Source of the DNA: Streptomyces formicae | Lineage (GTDB): Bacteria; Actinomycetota; Actinomycetes; Streptomycetales; Streptomycetaceae | Assembly: GCF_002556545.1 (NCBI RefSeq) | Contig: NZ_CP022685.1 | Span: 7,418,001-7,482,000, forward strand | Reading direction: 5' to 3' | Length of the DNA stretch: 64,000 nucleotides | Part shown: positions 35,614 through 44,583 of the stretch, one piece after another | How the letters are laid out: each line of letters begins with the position of its first letter | Position numbering within the stretch: the stretch's first letter is position 1 | Made by a program: the position numbers and the translations under genes | Notes under the pieces: generated by a model | Seen by the model: only the letters and a program-made list of their open reading frames with translations | The model's database searches: none | What the model was told of the DNA's origin: nothing

Positions 35614-37734
35614 ATGAGCCAGCAGGGGGAGAGGCGCACCGGTCGCGACGACGACTGGTGGGGGCAGCTGTACGACGACTCCGCACAGGACACGGGTCCG
35701 ACACCCGCGCCGGACACTCTCGACGACAGGTTCGCCTCGGCGGCGGGCACGCTGAAGGAAGGGTTCCGCACCCCGGACCCGCCCCCTCCACCACCACCTT
35801 CGCCCCACGCGACCCCCCTACCCTCCCAACCCCCACCGCCCTCACACCCCTCCCAACCCCCACAGCCCCGGCAGCCCCCACCGGGCCCCCGAGGCAGCCT
35901 CACGCCGCCGCCACTCCCGACTGCCCCTGAGCCACGCGCCCAGCAGTCGCCACAGGCGGACGACACCGCGCCGAGGGGCACCGGCCACGCTGGACCGCCC
36001 GCGCCGCCTCAGCACCCGCCGCGCGCGGGGGAGTTCGAGCCGCAGGCTCCCGACTCCGACTCGCCGGCGGCGGGCGGGGAGGCAGTCGGCGGGCCGGGTA
36101 CGGCCCCCGCCCGGCCGCCCGTGCCGGATCAAGATCCGCAATTCGGCGAGGGGTTCGAGCCGCAAGGGCCCGGCCTCGCTGCGCGGGCGGGGAGCGGGGA
36201 GGCGGCCGACGCGTCAGGCTCGCCTCCGTCCCGGCCGCACGTACCAGGACAGGGCCCTCAGTACGGTGCGGAGTTCGAGCCTCAGGCCCCCGCCCCGCCG
36301 CCCGTGCCGGATCGAGATCCGCCGTACGGCGAGTACGGCGAGTTCGGCGGAGAGTTCGGGCCCCAAGAGCCCGGCTTGGCTCCGCAGGTGGTCGGTGAGG
36401 GAGCCGACGACGCGTCAGGAGCGGATCCGGCCCGGCGGCCGCCCGTGCTGGGGCAGCGGTCTTCCGGCTCGGGGGAGTTCACGGGCCCGGCGGCCGGTGC
36501 CGATCCGCCCCGGCCGGTGGACGCCGCCCAGCCCCTCCGTACCGGACCCGACGCCCCGCCGGGATTCGCGCCCCGCGAGCCCGTCGCCGCCGCGCCCTGG
36601 GAGCCGCCCATCGCGCCCGGCGGGCCCGTGACCTTCTCCTCCGGCGCGTACTCCCCGGCCTCGACCGAAGAACCCCGACCCGCCGTCCCCGCCTCGCGCG
36701 GGCCCGAGGACGGGCGGGCGCCGACCGCCACCCGCTCGGGGCCCCGCGTGACGGCGCCCGCGGCGCCCGCCGTCCCCGAGTACGTGGGCGACGGGCCTCC
36801 CACCTACGAGGCCGAGCCCACCGTGCTGCCCGCCGCCGATCCGGACGACCTCGGGGACCTCGTCGCCGACACCGTGCTGGACGGGGCGCGCTACGGGGCC
36901 AGCACGCTGCGCGCGGCCTCCGTGCGCGGGGACTCCGCCAGGTACCGGGGCGAGCCCCGCCGCGACGCCCTGCTCACCGCCCGCTTCGGGACCGGCGAGA
37001 ACGCCCTCGTGCTCGTCGCCGTGGCCACCGGGGCCCGCGCGACGCCGGGCGCCCACCGCGCCGCGGCGGAGGCCTGCCAGTGGATCGGCAGGGCCGTGGG
37101 CCGCAGCCACCGGCGGCTCGCCGAGGACATCAGGGCCGCCCGGCGCGGCGACCTGAAGTCGGGACTGCACCGCCTCACCGACCGCAGCCTCGGCAGGCTC
37201 CGCGCCCACGCCGTGGACCTGGGCCTGGAACCCGACGAGTACGCGGCCTCGCTGCGCTGTCTGCTGCTGCCCGCCGACCCCGAGTGCCGCACCCGGGTCT
37301 TCTTCGGGGTCGGCGGGGGCGGCCTCTTCCGGCTGCGGGACGGCGAGTGGCAGGACATCGAGCCGAGCGTCGCCGACACCGCGGGCGACGCCGTGGTCGG
37401 TTTCGGCTCGCCGCCCCAGGCGACCCCGGAGGGCGACCGGCTCACCATGGACCTGGGCATCACCACGCCCCCGAGCCCCTACGAACCGGCCCCCGAGCCG
37501 CCCCGCGACCCCTTCCGCTTCCGCGCCTCCGTCGCCCGGCCGGGTGACGCGCTCGTCCTGTGCAGCGGCGGCCTCGCCGAACCGCTGCGCGGCGAGCCCG
37601 AGCTGTCCGAACACCTCACCCGCAGGTGGCAGAAGAGCGGTCCGCCGGGGCTCGCCGCGTTCCTCGCGGACATCCAGGTCAGGGTGAAGGGGTACGCGGA
37701 CGACAGGACCGCCGCCGCCGTTTGGGAGGCATGA
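35614..37734 (+). CDS. Proline-rich protein with C-terminal PP2C-like phosphatase domain
   Basis: A 706-residue protein. About residues 45-410 are low-complexity, Pro/Gly/Glu-rich and probably disordered, with four spaced copies of an FEPQ motif (GEFEPQAP, EGFEPQGP, AEFEPQAP, GEFGPQEP). The C-terminal 280 residues resemble PP2C-type Ser/Thr phosphatases: RRDALLTARFGTGENALVLV, ATGARATPGAHRAAAEACQW, PGDALVLCSGGLAEPL and DDRTAAAVWEA. The canonical metal-binding DG near the start of PP2C domains is not obvious, so activity is uncertain. ATG 35614 has AAGGG just upstream. It is followed 78 nt later by poxB. Confidence 0.7.
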   Translation: MSQQGERRTGRDDDWWGQLYDDSAQDTGPTPAPDTLDDRFASAAGTLKEGFRTPDPPPPPPPSPHATPLPSQPPPPSHPSQPPQPRQPPPGPRGSLTPPPLPTAPEPRAQQSPQADDTAPRGTGHAGPPAPPQHPPRAGEFEPQAPDSDSPAAGGEAVGGPGTAPARPPVPDQDPQFGEGFEPQGPGLAARAGSGEAADASGSPPSRPHVPGQGPQYGAEFEPQAPAPPPVPDRDPPYGEYGEFGGEFGPQEPGLAPQVVGEGADDASGADPARRPPVLGQRSSGSGEFTGPAAGADPPRPVDAAQPLRTGPDAPPGFAPREPVAAAPWEPPIAPGGPVTFSSGAYSPASTEEPRPAVPASRGPEDGRAPTATRSGPRVTAPAAPAVPEYVGDGPPTYEAEPTVLPAADPDDLGDLVADTVLDGARYGASTLRAASVRGDSARYRGEPRRDALLTARFGTGENALVLVAVATGARATPGAHRAAAEACQWIGRAVGRSHRRLAEDIRAARRGDLKSGLHRLTDRSLGRLRAHAVDLGLEPDEYAASLRCLLLPADPECRTRVFFGVGGGGLFRLRDGEWQDIEPSVADTAGDAVVGFGSPPQATPEGDRLTMDLGITTPPSPYEPAPEPPRDPFRFRASVARPGDALVLCSGGLAEPLRGEPELSEHLTRRWQKSGPPGLAAFLADIQVRVKGYADDRTAAAVWEA

Positions 37735-37812
37735 AGGCCGCACCTGTGAATTCATGGACCCAGAGGGAACAACGGAGAGCAACGGGTCCACGGGTTACAA
37801 GGGGTGCGCAGC

Positions 37813-39555
37813 ATGGCCAAGCAGAACGTCGCCGAGCAGTTCGTCGACATCCTCGTCCGCGCGGGCGTGAAGCGTCTGTACGGAGTCGTCGGGGACAGTC
37901 TCAACCCCGTCGTGGACGCGATCCGCCGCACCCCGCAGATCGACTGGATCCAGGTCAGGCACGAGGAGACCGCCGCCTTCGCGGCAGGCGCGGAGGCCCA
38001 GGTCACCGGCAAGCTCGCCGCCTGCGCGGGCTCCTGCGGCCCGGGCAACCTGCACCTGATCAACGGCCTGTACGACGCGCACCGCTCCATGGCCCCCGTC
38101 CTGGCCCTCGCCTCGCACATCCCCTCCAGCGAGATCGGGCTCGGCTACTTCCAGGAGACCCACCCGGACCAGCTGTTCCGCGAGTGCAGTCACTACAGCG
38201 AGATGATCTCCAACCCGAAGCAGATGCCGAGGCTGTTGCAGACCGCCATCCAGCACGCCGTCGGGCAGAACGGCGTCAGCGTCGTCACGCTGCCCGGCGA
38301 CATCGCCTCCGAGACCGCCCCGGACAAGGCGGCCGAGACCGCGCTCGTCACCTCCCGCCCCACCGTGCGCCCCGGCGACGCGGAGATCGAGAAGCTCGCC
38401 GCGATGATCGACGAGGCCGACAAGGTCACGCTCTTCTGCGGCAGCGGCACGGCGGGCGCGCACGCCGAGGTGATGGAGTTCGCCGAGAAGATCAAGTCCC
38501 CGGTCGGCCACGCCCTGCGCGGCAAGGAGTGGATCCAGTACGACAACCCGTACGACGTCGGCATGAGCGGCCTGCTCGGCTACGGCGCCGCGTACGAGGC
38601 CACCCACGAGTGCGATCTGCTCATCCTGCTCGGCACGGACTTCCCGTACAACGCCTTCCTGCCCGACGACGTCAAGATCGTCCAGGTGGACATCAGGCCC
38701 GAGAACCTGGGCCGCCGCTCCAAGCTGGACCTCGCCGTCTGGGGCGACGTCCGCGAGACGCTGCGCTGTCTGACCCCCCGCGTCTCGCCGAAGACGAACC
38801 GCAAGTTCCTCGACAAGATGCTGAAGAAGCACGCCGACGCCCTGGAAGGCGTCATCAAGGCGTACACGCGCAAGGTCGAGAAGCACGTACCGATCCACCC
38901 GGAGTACGTCGCCTCGGTCCTCGACGACCTCGCGGCCGACGACGCGGTCTTCACCATCGACACCGGCATGTGCAACGTCTGGGCGGCCCGCTACCTCACC
39001 CCGAACGGCAAGCGCCGCATCATCGGCTCCTTCAGCCACGGCTCGATGGCGAACGCGCTGCCGCAGGCGATCGGCGCCCAGTTCACCGACCGCAAGCGCC
39101 AGGTCGTCTCCATGTCGGGCGACGGCGGCTTCTCGATGCTGATGGGCGACTTCCTCACCCTGGTCCAGCACGATCTGCCGGTGAAGGTCGTGCTCTTCAA
39201 CAACTCCTCGCTGGGCATGGTCGAGCTGGAGATGCTGGTCGCGGGCCTTCCCTCGTACGGAACGGGCAACCACAACCCCGATTTCGCCGCCGTCGCCCGC
39301 GCCTGCGGGGCCTACGGCGTACGCGTGGAGAAGCCCAAGCAGCTCGCGGGCGCCCTGAAGGACGCCTTCGCGCACAAGGGCCCGGCCCTGGTCGACGTCG
39401 TCACCGATCCGAACGCCCTGTCGATCCCGCCCAAGATCAGCTCGGAGATGGTGACCGGCTTCGCGCTCTCCGCGAGCAAGATCGTGCTGGACGGCGGGGT
39501 GGGCCGGATGGTGCAGATGGCCCGGTCGAACCTGCGCAACGTCCCGAGGCCCTGA
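37813..39555 (+). CDS. poxB: Thiamine-diphosphate pyruvate oxidase/dehydrogenase (PoxB-like)
   Basis: A 580-residue ThDP/FAD enzyme that would oxidatively decarboxylate pyruvate to acetate with electrons going to quinone. The PYR domain has YGVVGDSLNPVVDAI and the cofactor-activating Glu51 in VRHEETAAFAAG. The central FAD-binding domain includes LLILLGTDFPYNAFLPD. The PP domain has MSGDGGFSMLMGDF and VLFNNSSLGMVELEML, the GDG...NN motif for ThDP-Mg. AAGGGG before ATG 37813 supports this start. Membrane-binding C-terminal features cannot be judged, so a general ThDP decarboxylase is the alternative. Confidence 0.88.
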   Translation: MAKQNVAEQFVDILVRAGVKRLYGVVGDSLNPVVDAIRRTPQIDWIQVRHEETAAFAAGAEAQVTGKLAACAGSCGPGNLHLINGLYDAHRSMAPVLALASHIPSSEIGLGYFQETHPDQLFRECSHYSEMISNPKQMPRLLQTAIQHAVGQNGVSVVTLPGDIASETAPDKAAETALVTSRPTVRPGDAEIEKLAAMIDEADKVTLFCGSGTAGAHAEVMEFAEKIKSPVGHALRGKEWIQYDNPYDVGMSGLLGYGAAYEATHECDLLILLGTDFPYNAFLPDDVKIVQVDIRPENLGRRSKLDLAVWGDVRETLRCLTPRVSPKTNRKFLDKMLKKHADALEGVIKAYTRKVEKHVPIHPEYVASVLDDLAADDAVFTIDTGMCNVWAARYLTPNGKRRIIGSFSHGSMANALPQAIGAQFTDRKRQVVSMSGDGGFSMLMGDFLTLVQHDLPVKVVLFNNSSLGMVELEMLVAGLPSYGTGNHNPDFAAVARACGAYGVRVEKPKQLAGALKDAFAHKGPALVDVVTDPNALSIPPKISSEMVTGFALSASKIVLDGGVGRMVQMARSNLRNVPRP

Positions 39556-39556
39556 C

Positions 39557-39584
39557 CTCGGCGGGGGCCCGCGCCCCCGCCGAG
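39557..39584. terminator. Perfect 12-bp bidirectional terminator
   Basis: CTCGGCGGGGGC, loop CCGC, GCCCCCGCCGAG. It fills the 35-bp gap between convergent poxB and the GH38 gene and probably stops transcription from both sides. Confidence 0.85.
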
Positions 39585-39590
39585 CGGCGG

Positions 39591-42500
39591 TCACGCCGGG
39601 CGCAGCCGCAGCGTGACGATCTGGAACGGCCGCAGCGCGAGCGAGAGCCCCGCCTCACCGGTCTCGGCCGGTCCGAGCGGGCGCTCCAGGAGGTCGGTCA
39701 CCTCGGCCCGTGCCACCGGGAACGACGTACGGAGGGTGGCGGCGGCGCGGCGGCCCTGCGACTCGTAGAGCCGCACCACGACGTCGCCGCCGCGGTCGTC
39801 GGCGAGCTTCACCGACTCGACGGTGACGGCCGGATGGTCGACCGCCACCAGCGACGCGAGCACCGGCGCGGCCGTCACCCGCAGCGGCAGGTTGAGCGCG
39901 AGCCCCTCCGCCACCGCGTCACCCGTCGTCGCCCCGGGCAGCAGCGCGTACGTGAAGCGGTGCGTGCCCTGGTCGGTCTCCGGGTCCGGGCTGCGCGGGG
40001 CCCGAAGCAGGGTGAGCCGGACGGTGGTGCCGAGCGTGCCGTCGTGCTCGGTGCGCGTCACGTCGTGGCCGTACGTCGAGTCGTTGAGCAGCGCGACGCC
40101 GTACCCCTCCTCGGCGACCCGCAGCCAGCGGTGCGCACAGATCTCGTAACGGGCCGCGTCCCACCCGGTGTTGGCGTGGGTGGGCCGGTGCACATGGCCG
40201 AACTGGATCTCGGCGGCGGACCGTTCGGCGTGCACGTCGAGCGGGAACGCGGACTTGAGGACCTTCTCCGACTCGCGCCAGTCGACGTCGGTGACGACGT
40301 CGACGCGCCTGCTCCCGGCCGCCAGGCGGATCTCCTGCGTGATCCGTGAGGACCCGAAGGCGCGCACCACGCGGACCGCCACGCGCAGCGGCCCGTCCTC
40401 GACCAGCTCGACGGACTCGGCGTCTGTGAGGTCGGTGTGCCGGTGCCGGTAGTGCCGGTCGAGGTCCCAGGCGTCGTAGTGCGTGGGGTGGTCGGGGTGC
40501 AGCTGGAGGAGGTTGCCCGGCGCGGCGAGGACCTCGCGGCCCTCGGCCGTGTCGTGGACGGAGGTGATCAGTCCCTCGGCGTCGACGGTGACGCGCAGGT
40601 GCTCGTTCGACAGCACGATCGACGTGCCGTCGGTCGCGGCGGCCGCGCCCCCGCCGGGCCCCCTGGTGGAGTCCGCGGCCGCCGCCAGGCTCTGGGTGCC
40701 GAGCGCGGGCACCTCGACGTGCACCAGCGTGCCGTCATCGCGCTCGACGACCTCGCTGCGCGCGTAGGGCGAGGCGTTCAGCGCGGCGGGGCCGCCCGCG
40801 CCGAGCGACCGCGCGGCCGCCAGGGTGAGCTCGCCGAGCTCGGCGATGACCCGCTCGTAGGTGTCGCGTGCCTCGCGGTGCACCCAGGCGATGGAGGAGC
40901 CGGGCAGGATGTCGTGGAACTGGTGCAGCAGGACCGTCTTCCACAGCCGGTCCAGGGTGTCGTACGGATAGACGTACGCCGGATCGCGCACCGCGGCGGC
41001 CGTGCACCACAACTCCGCCTCGCGCAAGGCGTGTTCACTGCGGCGATTGCCACGCTTGGTCGCGGCCTGGGTGGTGTACGTCGCGCGGTGCAGCTCCAGG
41101 TAGAGCTCCCCGGACCAGACGGGGGCCCGCGCCCCGTACTCCTCCTCGGCCGCCGCGAAGAACGCCGACGGCTTCTCGATCTCGACGCGCGGCGAGCCCT
41201 CCAGGGAGCGCAGGCGCCGGGCCCGCTCCATCATCTCGCGGGTGGGGCCGCCCCCGCCGTCGCCCCAGCCGAACGGCACCAGGGAGCGGGTCGCCCGGCC
41301 CTTGTCGGCGAAGTTCCGCTCGGCGTGCGCGAGTTCGGCGCCGTGGAACTGCGAGTTGTAGGTGTCGACGGGCGGGAAGTGGGTGAAGACGCGGGTGCCG
41401 TCGATGCCCTCCCACCAGAAGGTGTGGTGCGGCATCTTGTTGGTCTGGTTCCAGCTCAGCTTCTGCGTGAGGAACCAGCGGATGCCCGCGAGCTTGGCCA
41501 ACTGCGGGAAGGCGGCGGTGTATCCGAAGGAGTCCGGCAGCCAGATCTCCTCCGTCTCGACGCCGAACTCCTCGCGGAAGAACCGCCTGCCGTGCGTGAT
41601 CTGCCGGGCGAGCGCCTCACCGCCCGGCATGTTGGCGTCCGACTCGACCCACATCGAGCCGACGGGCGCCCAGTTCCCGTCCGCGACGGCCTTCTTGATC
41701 CGGTCCCAGATGTGCGGCTGGTGCTCCTTCACCCAGGCGTACTGCTGGGCCTGCGAGCAGGCGAAGACCAGCTCGGGATACTCCTCGGCAAGAGCCGTCA
41801 CATTGGCGAACGTGCGGGACGCCTTGCGCACCGTCTCGCGCAGCGGCCACAGCCAGGCCGAGTCGATGTGCGCGTGCCCGGCCGCCGACACGCGGTGGGC
41901 GCTGGCGTGGGCGGGCCGCGAAAGGACCTCGGCGAGCGCGGCGCGGGCCCCGGCGGTGGTGCCGGACACGTCGTGCAGATCGAGCGCGTCGAGCATGTCC
42001 TCCAGGGCCCGAAGGATCTCGTGCCGTCGCGGACGGTCGGCGTCCAGTTCCGCCATGAGCTCGGAGAGGACCTCGATGTCCAGGATCAACTGCCAGACGT
42101 CCTCGTCCAGTACGGCGAGATCGGCAGACGCGAATCGGTAGATCGGGGTATTGCCTGCGGTCAGTACGTCGCCGAGGGGGGTCGGCACGAAGTCGTGCAG
42201 GACGGCGGGATTGGCCGCCGCCTCCAGAAGTAGGTGCACCGCCTCGCCGCCCCGCGCGGGGGCGGCCACCGGAATATGCCGATTGCGCGGGTGAATCCCC
42301 TTCAGGGGAACGCCCGCCGCGTCGTACACCAGACCCTCCGCCTGGAAGCCGGGGCCCTCGCCGGAGAAGCCCGGATCGACGACCACCTCGACCCGGTGCC
42401 CGCGCCACTCGTCGGGCACTTCTCCTTGAATCCGGAACCAACTTGTCGACCAGGGATTTCCCCACGCGGTGCCGGTCTCGAAGGGCTCGTACGCGGCTTC

Positions 42501-42647
42501 CAGGGCCTCTGCCACGGGCACCGGCTCGCCCGGCGCGTGCCACACCGAGAGGGTCAACGGCACCCGCCGCGCGTACTGGGCGGGGCGGATGAACTGGCGC
42601 AGCGCCCGCTCCAGGCGGCCTTCCACCAGCAGTCTGTCGTCGTGCAC
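39591..42647 (-). CDS. Alpha-mannosidase, GH38 family
   Basis: A 1018-residue cytoplasmic enzyme without a signal peptide that would remove alpha-mannosyl residues. The GH38 catalytic domain has the zinc-binding SAAGHAHIDSAWLWPLRET (His260, Asp262 region), nucleophile Asp372 in EIWLPDSFGYTAAFPQL, and the third zinc-ligand region HQFHDILPGSSIAWVHRE. The mid domain and C-terminal beta-sandwiches (LSNEHLRVTVDAEGLITSVH, then LRPFQIVTLRLRP) follow the standard order. The GTG at 42647 is preceded by GAGGAG. It is divergent from the small ATPase gene. Confidence 0.93.
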   Translation of the reverse strand: MHDDRLLVEGRLERALRQFIRPAQYARRVPLTLSVWHAPGEPVPVAEALEAAYEPFETGTAWGNPWSTSWFRIQGEVPDEWRGHRVEVVVDPGFSGEGPGFQAEGLVYDAAGVPLKGIHPRNRHIPVAAPARGGEAVHLLLEAAANPAVLHDFVPTPLGDVLTAGNTPIYRFASADLAVLDEDVWQLILDIEVLSELMAELDADRPRRHEILRALEDMLDALDLHDVSGTTAGARAALAEVLSRPAHASAHRVSAAGHAHIDSAWLWPLRETVRKASRTFANVTALAEEYPELVFACSQAQQYAWVKEHQPHIWDRIKKAVADGNWAPVGSMWVESDANMPGGEALARQITHGRRFFREEFGVETEEIWLPDSFGYTAAFPQLAKLAGIRWFLTQKLSWNQTNKMPHHTFWWEGIDGTRVFTHFPPVDTYNSQFHGAELAHAERNFADKGRATRSLVPFGWGDGGGGPTREMMERARRLRSLEGSPRVEIEKPSAFFAAAEEEYGARAPVWSGELYLELHRATYTTQAATKRGNRRSEHALREAELWCTAAAVRDPAYVYPYDTLDRLWKTVLLHQFHDILPGSSIAWVHREARDTYERVIAELGELTLAAARSLGAGGPAALNASPYARSEVVERDDGTLVHVEVPALGTQSLAAAADSTRGPGGGAAAATDGTSIVLSNEHLRVTVDAEGLITSVHDTAEGREVLAAPGNLLQLHPDHPTHYDAWDLDRHYRHRHTDLTDAESVELVEDGPLRVAVRVVRAFGSSRITQEIRLAAGSRRVDVVTDVDWRESEKVLKSAFPLDVHAERSAAEIQFGHVHRPTHANTGWDAARYEICAHRWLRVAEEGYGVALLNDSTYGHDVTRTEHDGTLGTTVRLTLLRAPRSPDPETDQGTHRFTYALLPGATTGDAVAEGLALNLPLRVTAAPVLASLVAVDHPAVTVESVKLADDRGGDVVVRLYESQGRRAAATLRTSFPVARAEVTDLLERPLGPAETGEAGLSLALRPFQIVTLRLRPA

Positions 42648-42823
42648 TCGGGCTCCTCGGAACGCTCGGCGGCGGGGTCCACCGCTTCACTTCCCCGTGA
42701 GCCCGGGGCGCACCCCCGACGGTGGTTGACGATTCGACAGGAGTGCCGCCATGGGCCCGGGGCATGCATTCCGTGAGCGTGTTCGAGCAGGGAGGCAAGG
42801 TCATCGGCTGGTGGGCGGGGGTC

Positions 42824-43309
42824 ATGACGAGGCAGGCGCGTGGGGGCGGCTCCGGGGGCATCGGGGCCACTTCATCCAACGTTCGGGAAGACACGATCGA
42901 AGAGGCGTCGGCTGGACCCGACCGGGTCCAGCTCAGGCGCAGGCTCGGCAGGTCGGACCTGCGGGCCGTGTCCGAGGTCAGGCGTGCTCTACGGGAGCTG
43001 CTGAGCCACTGGGACGTGCCCGGCAGATCGGAGACGGCGGAGCTGCTCACCAGTGAGCTGGTCACCAACGCACTGGTGCACACCGATCACGACGCGATCG
43101 TCACCGCGACCGTGAGTCCGCGCGGACTCCGCGTGGAGGTGCGGGACTTCGTGGGACGGCGACCCAAGCCGCGCGTACCGAACGCCGACGACGGTACGCA
43201 CGGCAGGGGCCTGGTCCTCGTGCAGTCCCTCGCCGACGCGTGGGGCGTACGGGCGCACGGAGTGGGCAAGGCGGTGTGGTTCGAGCTGAACGGCGGCGGC
43301 ACGGCCTGA
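42824..43309 (+). CDS. RsbW/anti-sigma-type ATP-binding protein
   Basis: About 161 residues carrying a GHKL ATPase fold of the HATPase_c_2 (serine kinase/anti-sigma) group. The N-box is SELVTNALVHTDHDAIV, the strand is VEVRDFVGRRPK, and the G-box is GTHGRGLVLVQSLADAWGV. Streptomyces has many such stand-alone proteins that bind anti-anti-sigma or sigma partners; no partner gene is adjacent here. The start is uncertain: ATG 42824 is used because a G-rich tract precedes it, while ATG 42764 would add 20 residues. It is convergent with the DUF2637 gene. Confidence 0.78.
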   Translation: MTRQARGGGSGGIGATSSNVREDTIEEASAGPDRVQLRRRLGRSDLRAVSEVRRALRELLSHWDVPGRSETAELLTSELVTNALVHTDHDAIVTATVSPRGLRVEVRDFVGRRPKPRVPNADDGTHGRGLVLVQSLADAWGVRAHGVGKAVWFELNGGGTA

Positions 43310-43333
43310 TCCCCGCCACCGCCGCCGTAGGTC

Positions 43334-44395
43334 TCAACCGAACTGCTGCTCGAGGTCCTTGAGCTTCTGCTCCAGCGAGTCGAGCCGGGGCAGGGCCTGG
43401 GTGTCGTCCTCCGCCGTCAGGTCGACGGCGACCGGGGTGGCGTCGTCAGGGCCGCTCTTCACGGCCTGGAGGGAGGGTCGGGCGCGTACCGGCAGTTGCT
43501 CCTGCGCCGCTATGGCAGGGTCCGCGCCGACCTGCGCGGACCCGGCGGCCGGTGCGACGGCGGGCTGCACGTCGACCTGTCGGCCCCCGCGGGCGTACCC
43601 GCGATGGCCCCTGCTGATCGCCTTGAGCTGCGCGCGCTCCAGCTTCTCCTGGTCGCGCCTGCGCAGCCGGGTGCGCTCCTTCTCACGGCGGTCCTCCCGC
43701 ACTTCCTCGACGGCCTCGTCCAGGCTGCGTACGCCCTCCAGGAGCATCAGCGACCAGGCGCCGTAGGTCTCCCGGGGCGCGCGCAGCCACCGCACGATGC
43801 GGATCTGCGGCAGCGGCCTCGGCACCAGGCCCTGCTCGCGCAGCGCCGCCCTGCGGGTCTGCTTCAGCGCGCGGTCGAAGAGCACCGCGGCCGAGAGCGA
43901 CATCCCGGAGAAGAACTGCGGAGCGCCCGCGTGGCCCATCCCACGGGGCGCGTGCACCCAGTTGAACCAGGCAGCCGCGCCCGCGAAGGTCCACACGAGC
44001 AGGCGCGAGCCGAGGGCCGCGTCACCGTGACTGGCTTCGCGCACGGCGAGCACGGAGCAGAACATCGCCGCGCCGTCGAGGCCGAACGGGACCAGGTACT
44101 CCCAGCCTCCGGAGAGGCTGAGGTTCTGTCGGCCGAAGCCGACGAGGCCGTGGAAGGAGAGCGCGGCGGCGACCGCCGCGCAGCAGAAGAGGAGGACGTA
44201 GGAGGCGGTTCCGTAGACGGCCTCCTTGCGCCTGCGGCGTTCCTCGCTGCGTTCCCACGTCTCGTCGCTGTCGGACTTCGCCGCCTTGCCGTGGCCACGC
44301 TTGCCGCGCGCGAGCACCGCCACCGCCACCAGCATGCCGAGGAGCAGGACGCCGCCGGGAAGCAGCCAGTCCAGCGATATGTCGGTCAGTCTCAT
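43334..44395 (-). CDS. DUF2637 membrane protein
   Basis: A 353-residue protein. TM1 is WLLPGGVLLLGMLVAVAVLA, then a basic stretch (KRGHGKAAKSDSD, EERRRRKEA), then TM2-TM4 (ASYVLLFCCAAVAAALSF, WEYLVPFGLDGAAMFCSVLA, LLVWTFAGAAAWFNWVHA). This is the DUF2637 arrangement seen in SpdB2-like and other Streptomyces proteins. A long charged tail follows with a coiled-coil-like end, LDSLEQKLKDLEQQFG. AAGGGA lies six bases before ATG 44395. There are no transfer genes nearby, so an integrative-element origin is not supported. Confidence 0.85.
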   Translation of the reverse strand: MRLTDISLDWLLPGGVLLLGMLVAVAVLARGKRGHGKAAKSDSDETWERSEERRRRKEAVYGTASYVLLFCCAAVAAALSFHGLVGFGRQNLSLSGGWEYLVPFGLDGAAMFCSVLAVREASHGDAALGSRLLVWTFAGAAAWFNWVHAPRGMGHAGAPQFFSGMSLSAAVLFDRALKQTRRAALREQGLVPRPLPQIRIVRWLRAPRETYGAWSLMLLEGVRSLDEAVEEVREDRREKERTRLRRRDQEKLERAQLKAISRGHRGYARGGRQVDVQPAVAPAAGSAQVGADPAIAAQEQLPVRARPSLQAVKSGPDDATPVAVDLTAEDDTQALPRLDSLEQKLKDLEQQFG

Positions 44396-44524
44396 CTGGG
44401 GTCCCTTGCATCGCGGTAAGGCGTTTCGGGCGCCATATTGACCCAATTCCGCCGGCCCTCATGAGGGTTTCGGGGCAAGAGGACGCCAAGGGGGTGCAAG
44501 GGATCACGCAGAGCGCGATTTTAC

Positions 44525-44560
44525 TCGAACTCACGGCGGGAGAAGGGCCGTTGAGTTCGA
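44525..44560 (-). terminator. Hairpin downstream of the FhuF-like gene
   Basis: TCGAACTCA pairs perfectly with TGAGTTCGA, and a further CGGC/GCCG forms inside after a one-base bulge, leaving an 9-nt loop. It lies 24 nt after the FhuF-like gene's stop in the direction of transcription. Confidence 0.65.
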
Positions 44561-44583
44561 TTAAACGAGCACGAAAGGGTGGT

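Noticed and set aside
42751..43056. 101-codon frame with a good ribosome site (CAGGAG) next to the RsbW-like gene
   Set aside because: The product looks like an out-of-frame reading and ends inside the ATPase domain. The GHKL motifs are in the other frame. The good ribosome site leaves the true start of the ATPase gene uncertain.
43334..44395. DUF2637 gene considered as part of an integrative conjugative element
   Set aside because: There are no integrase, tra, kilA-korA, att repeat or tRNA gene nearby.
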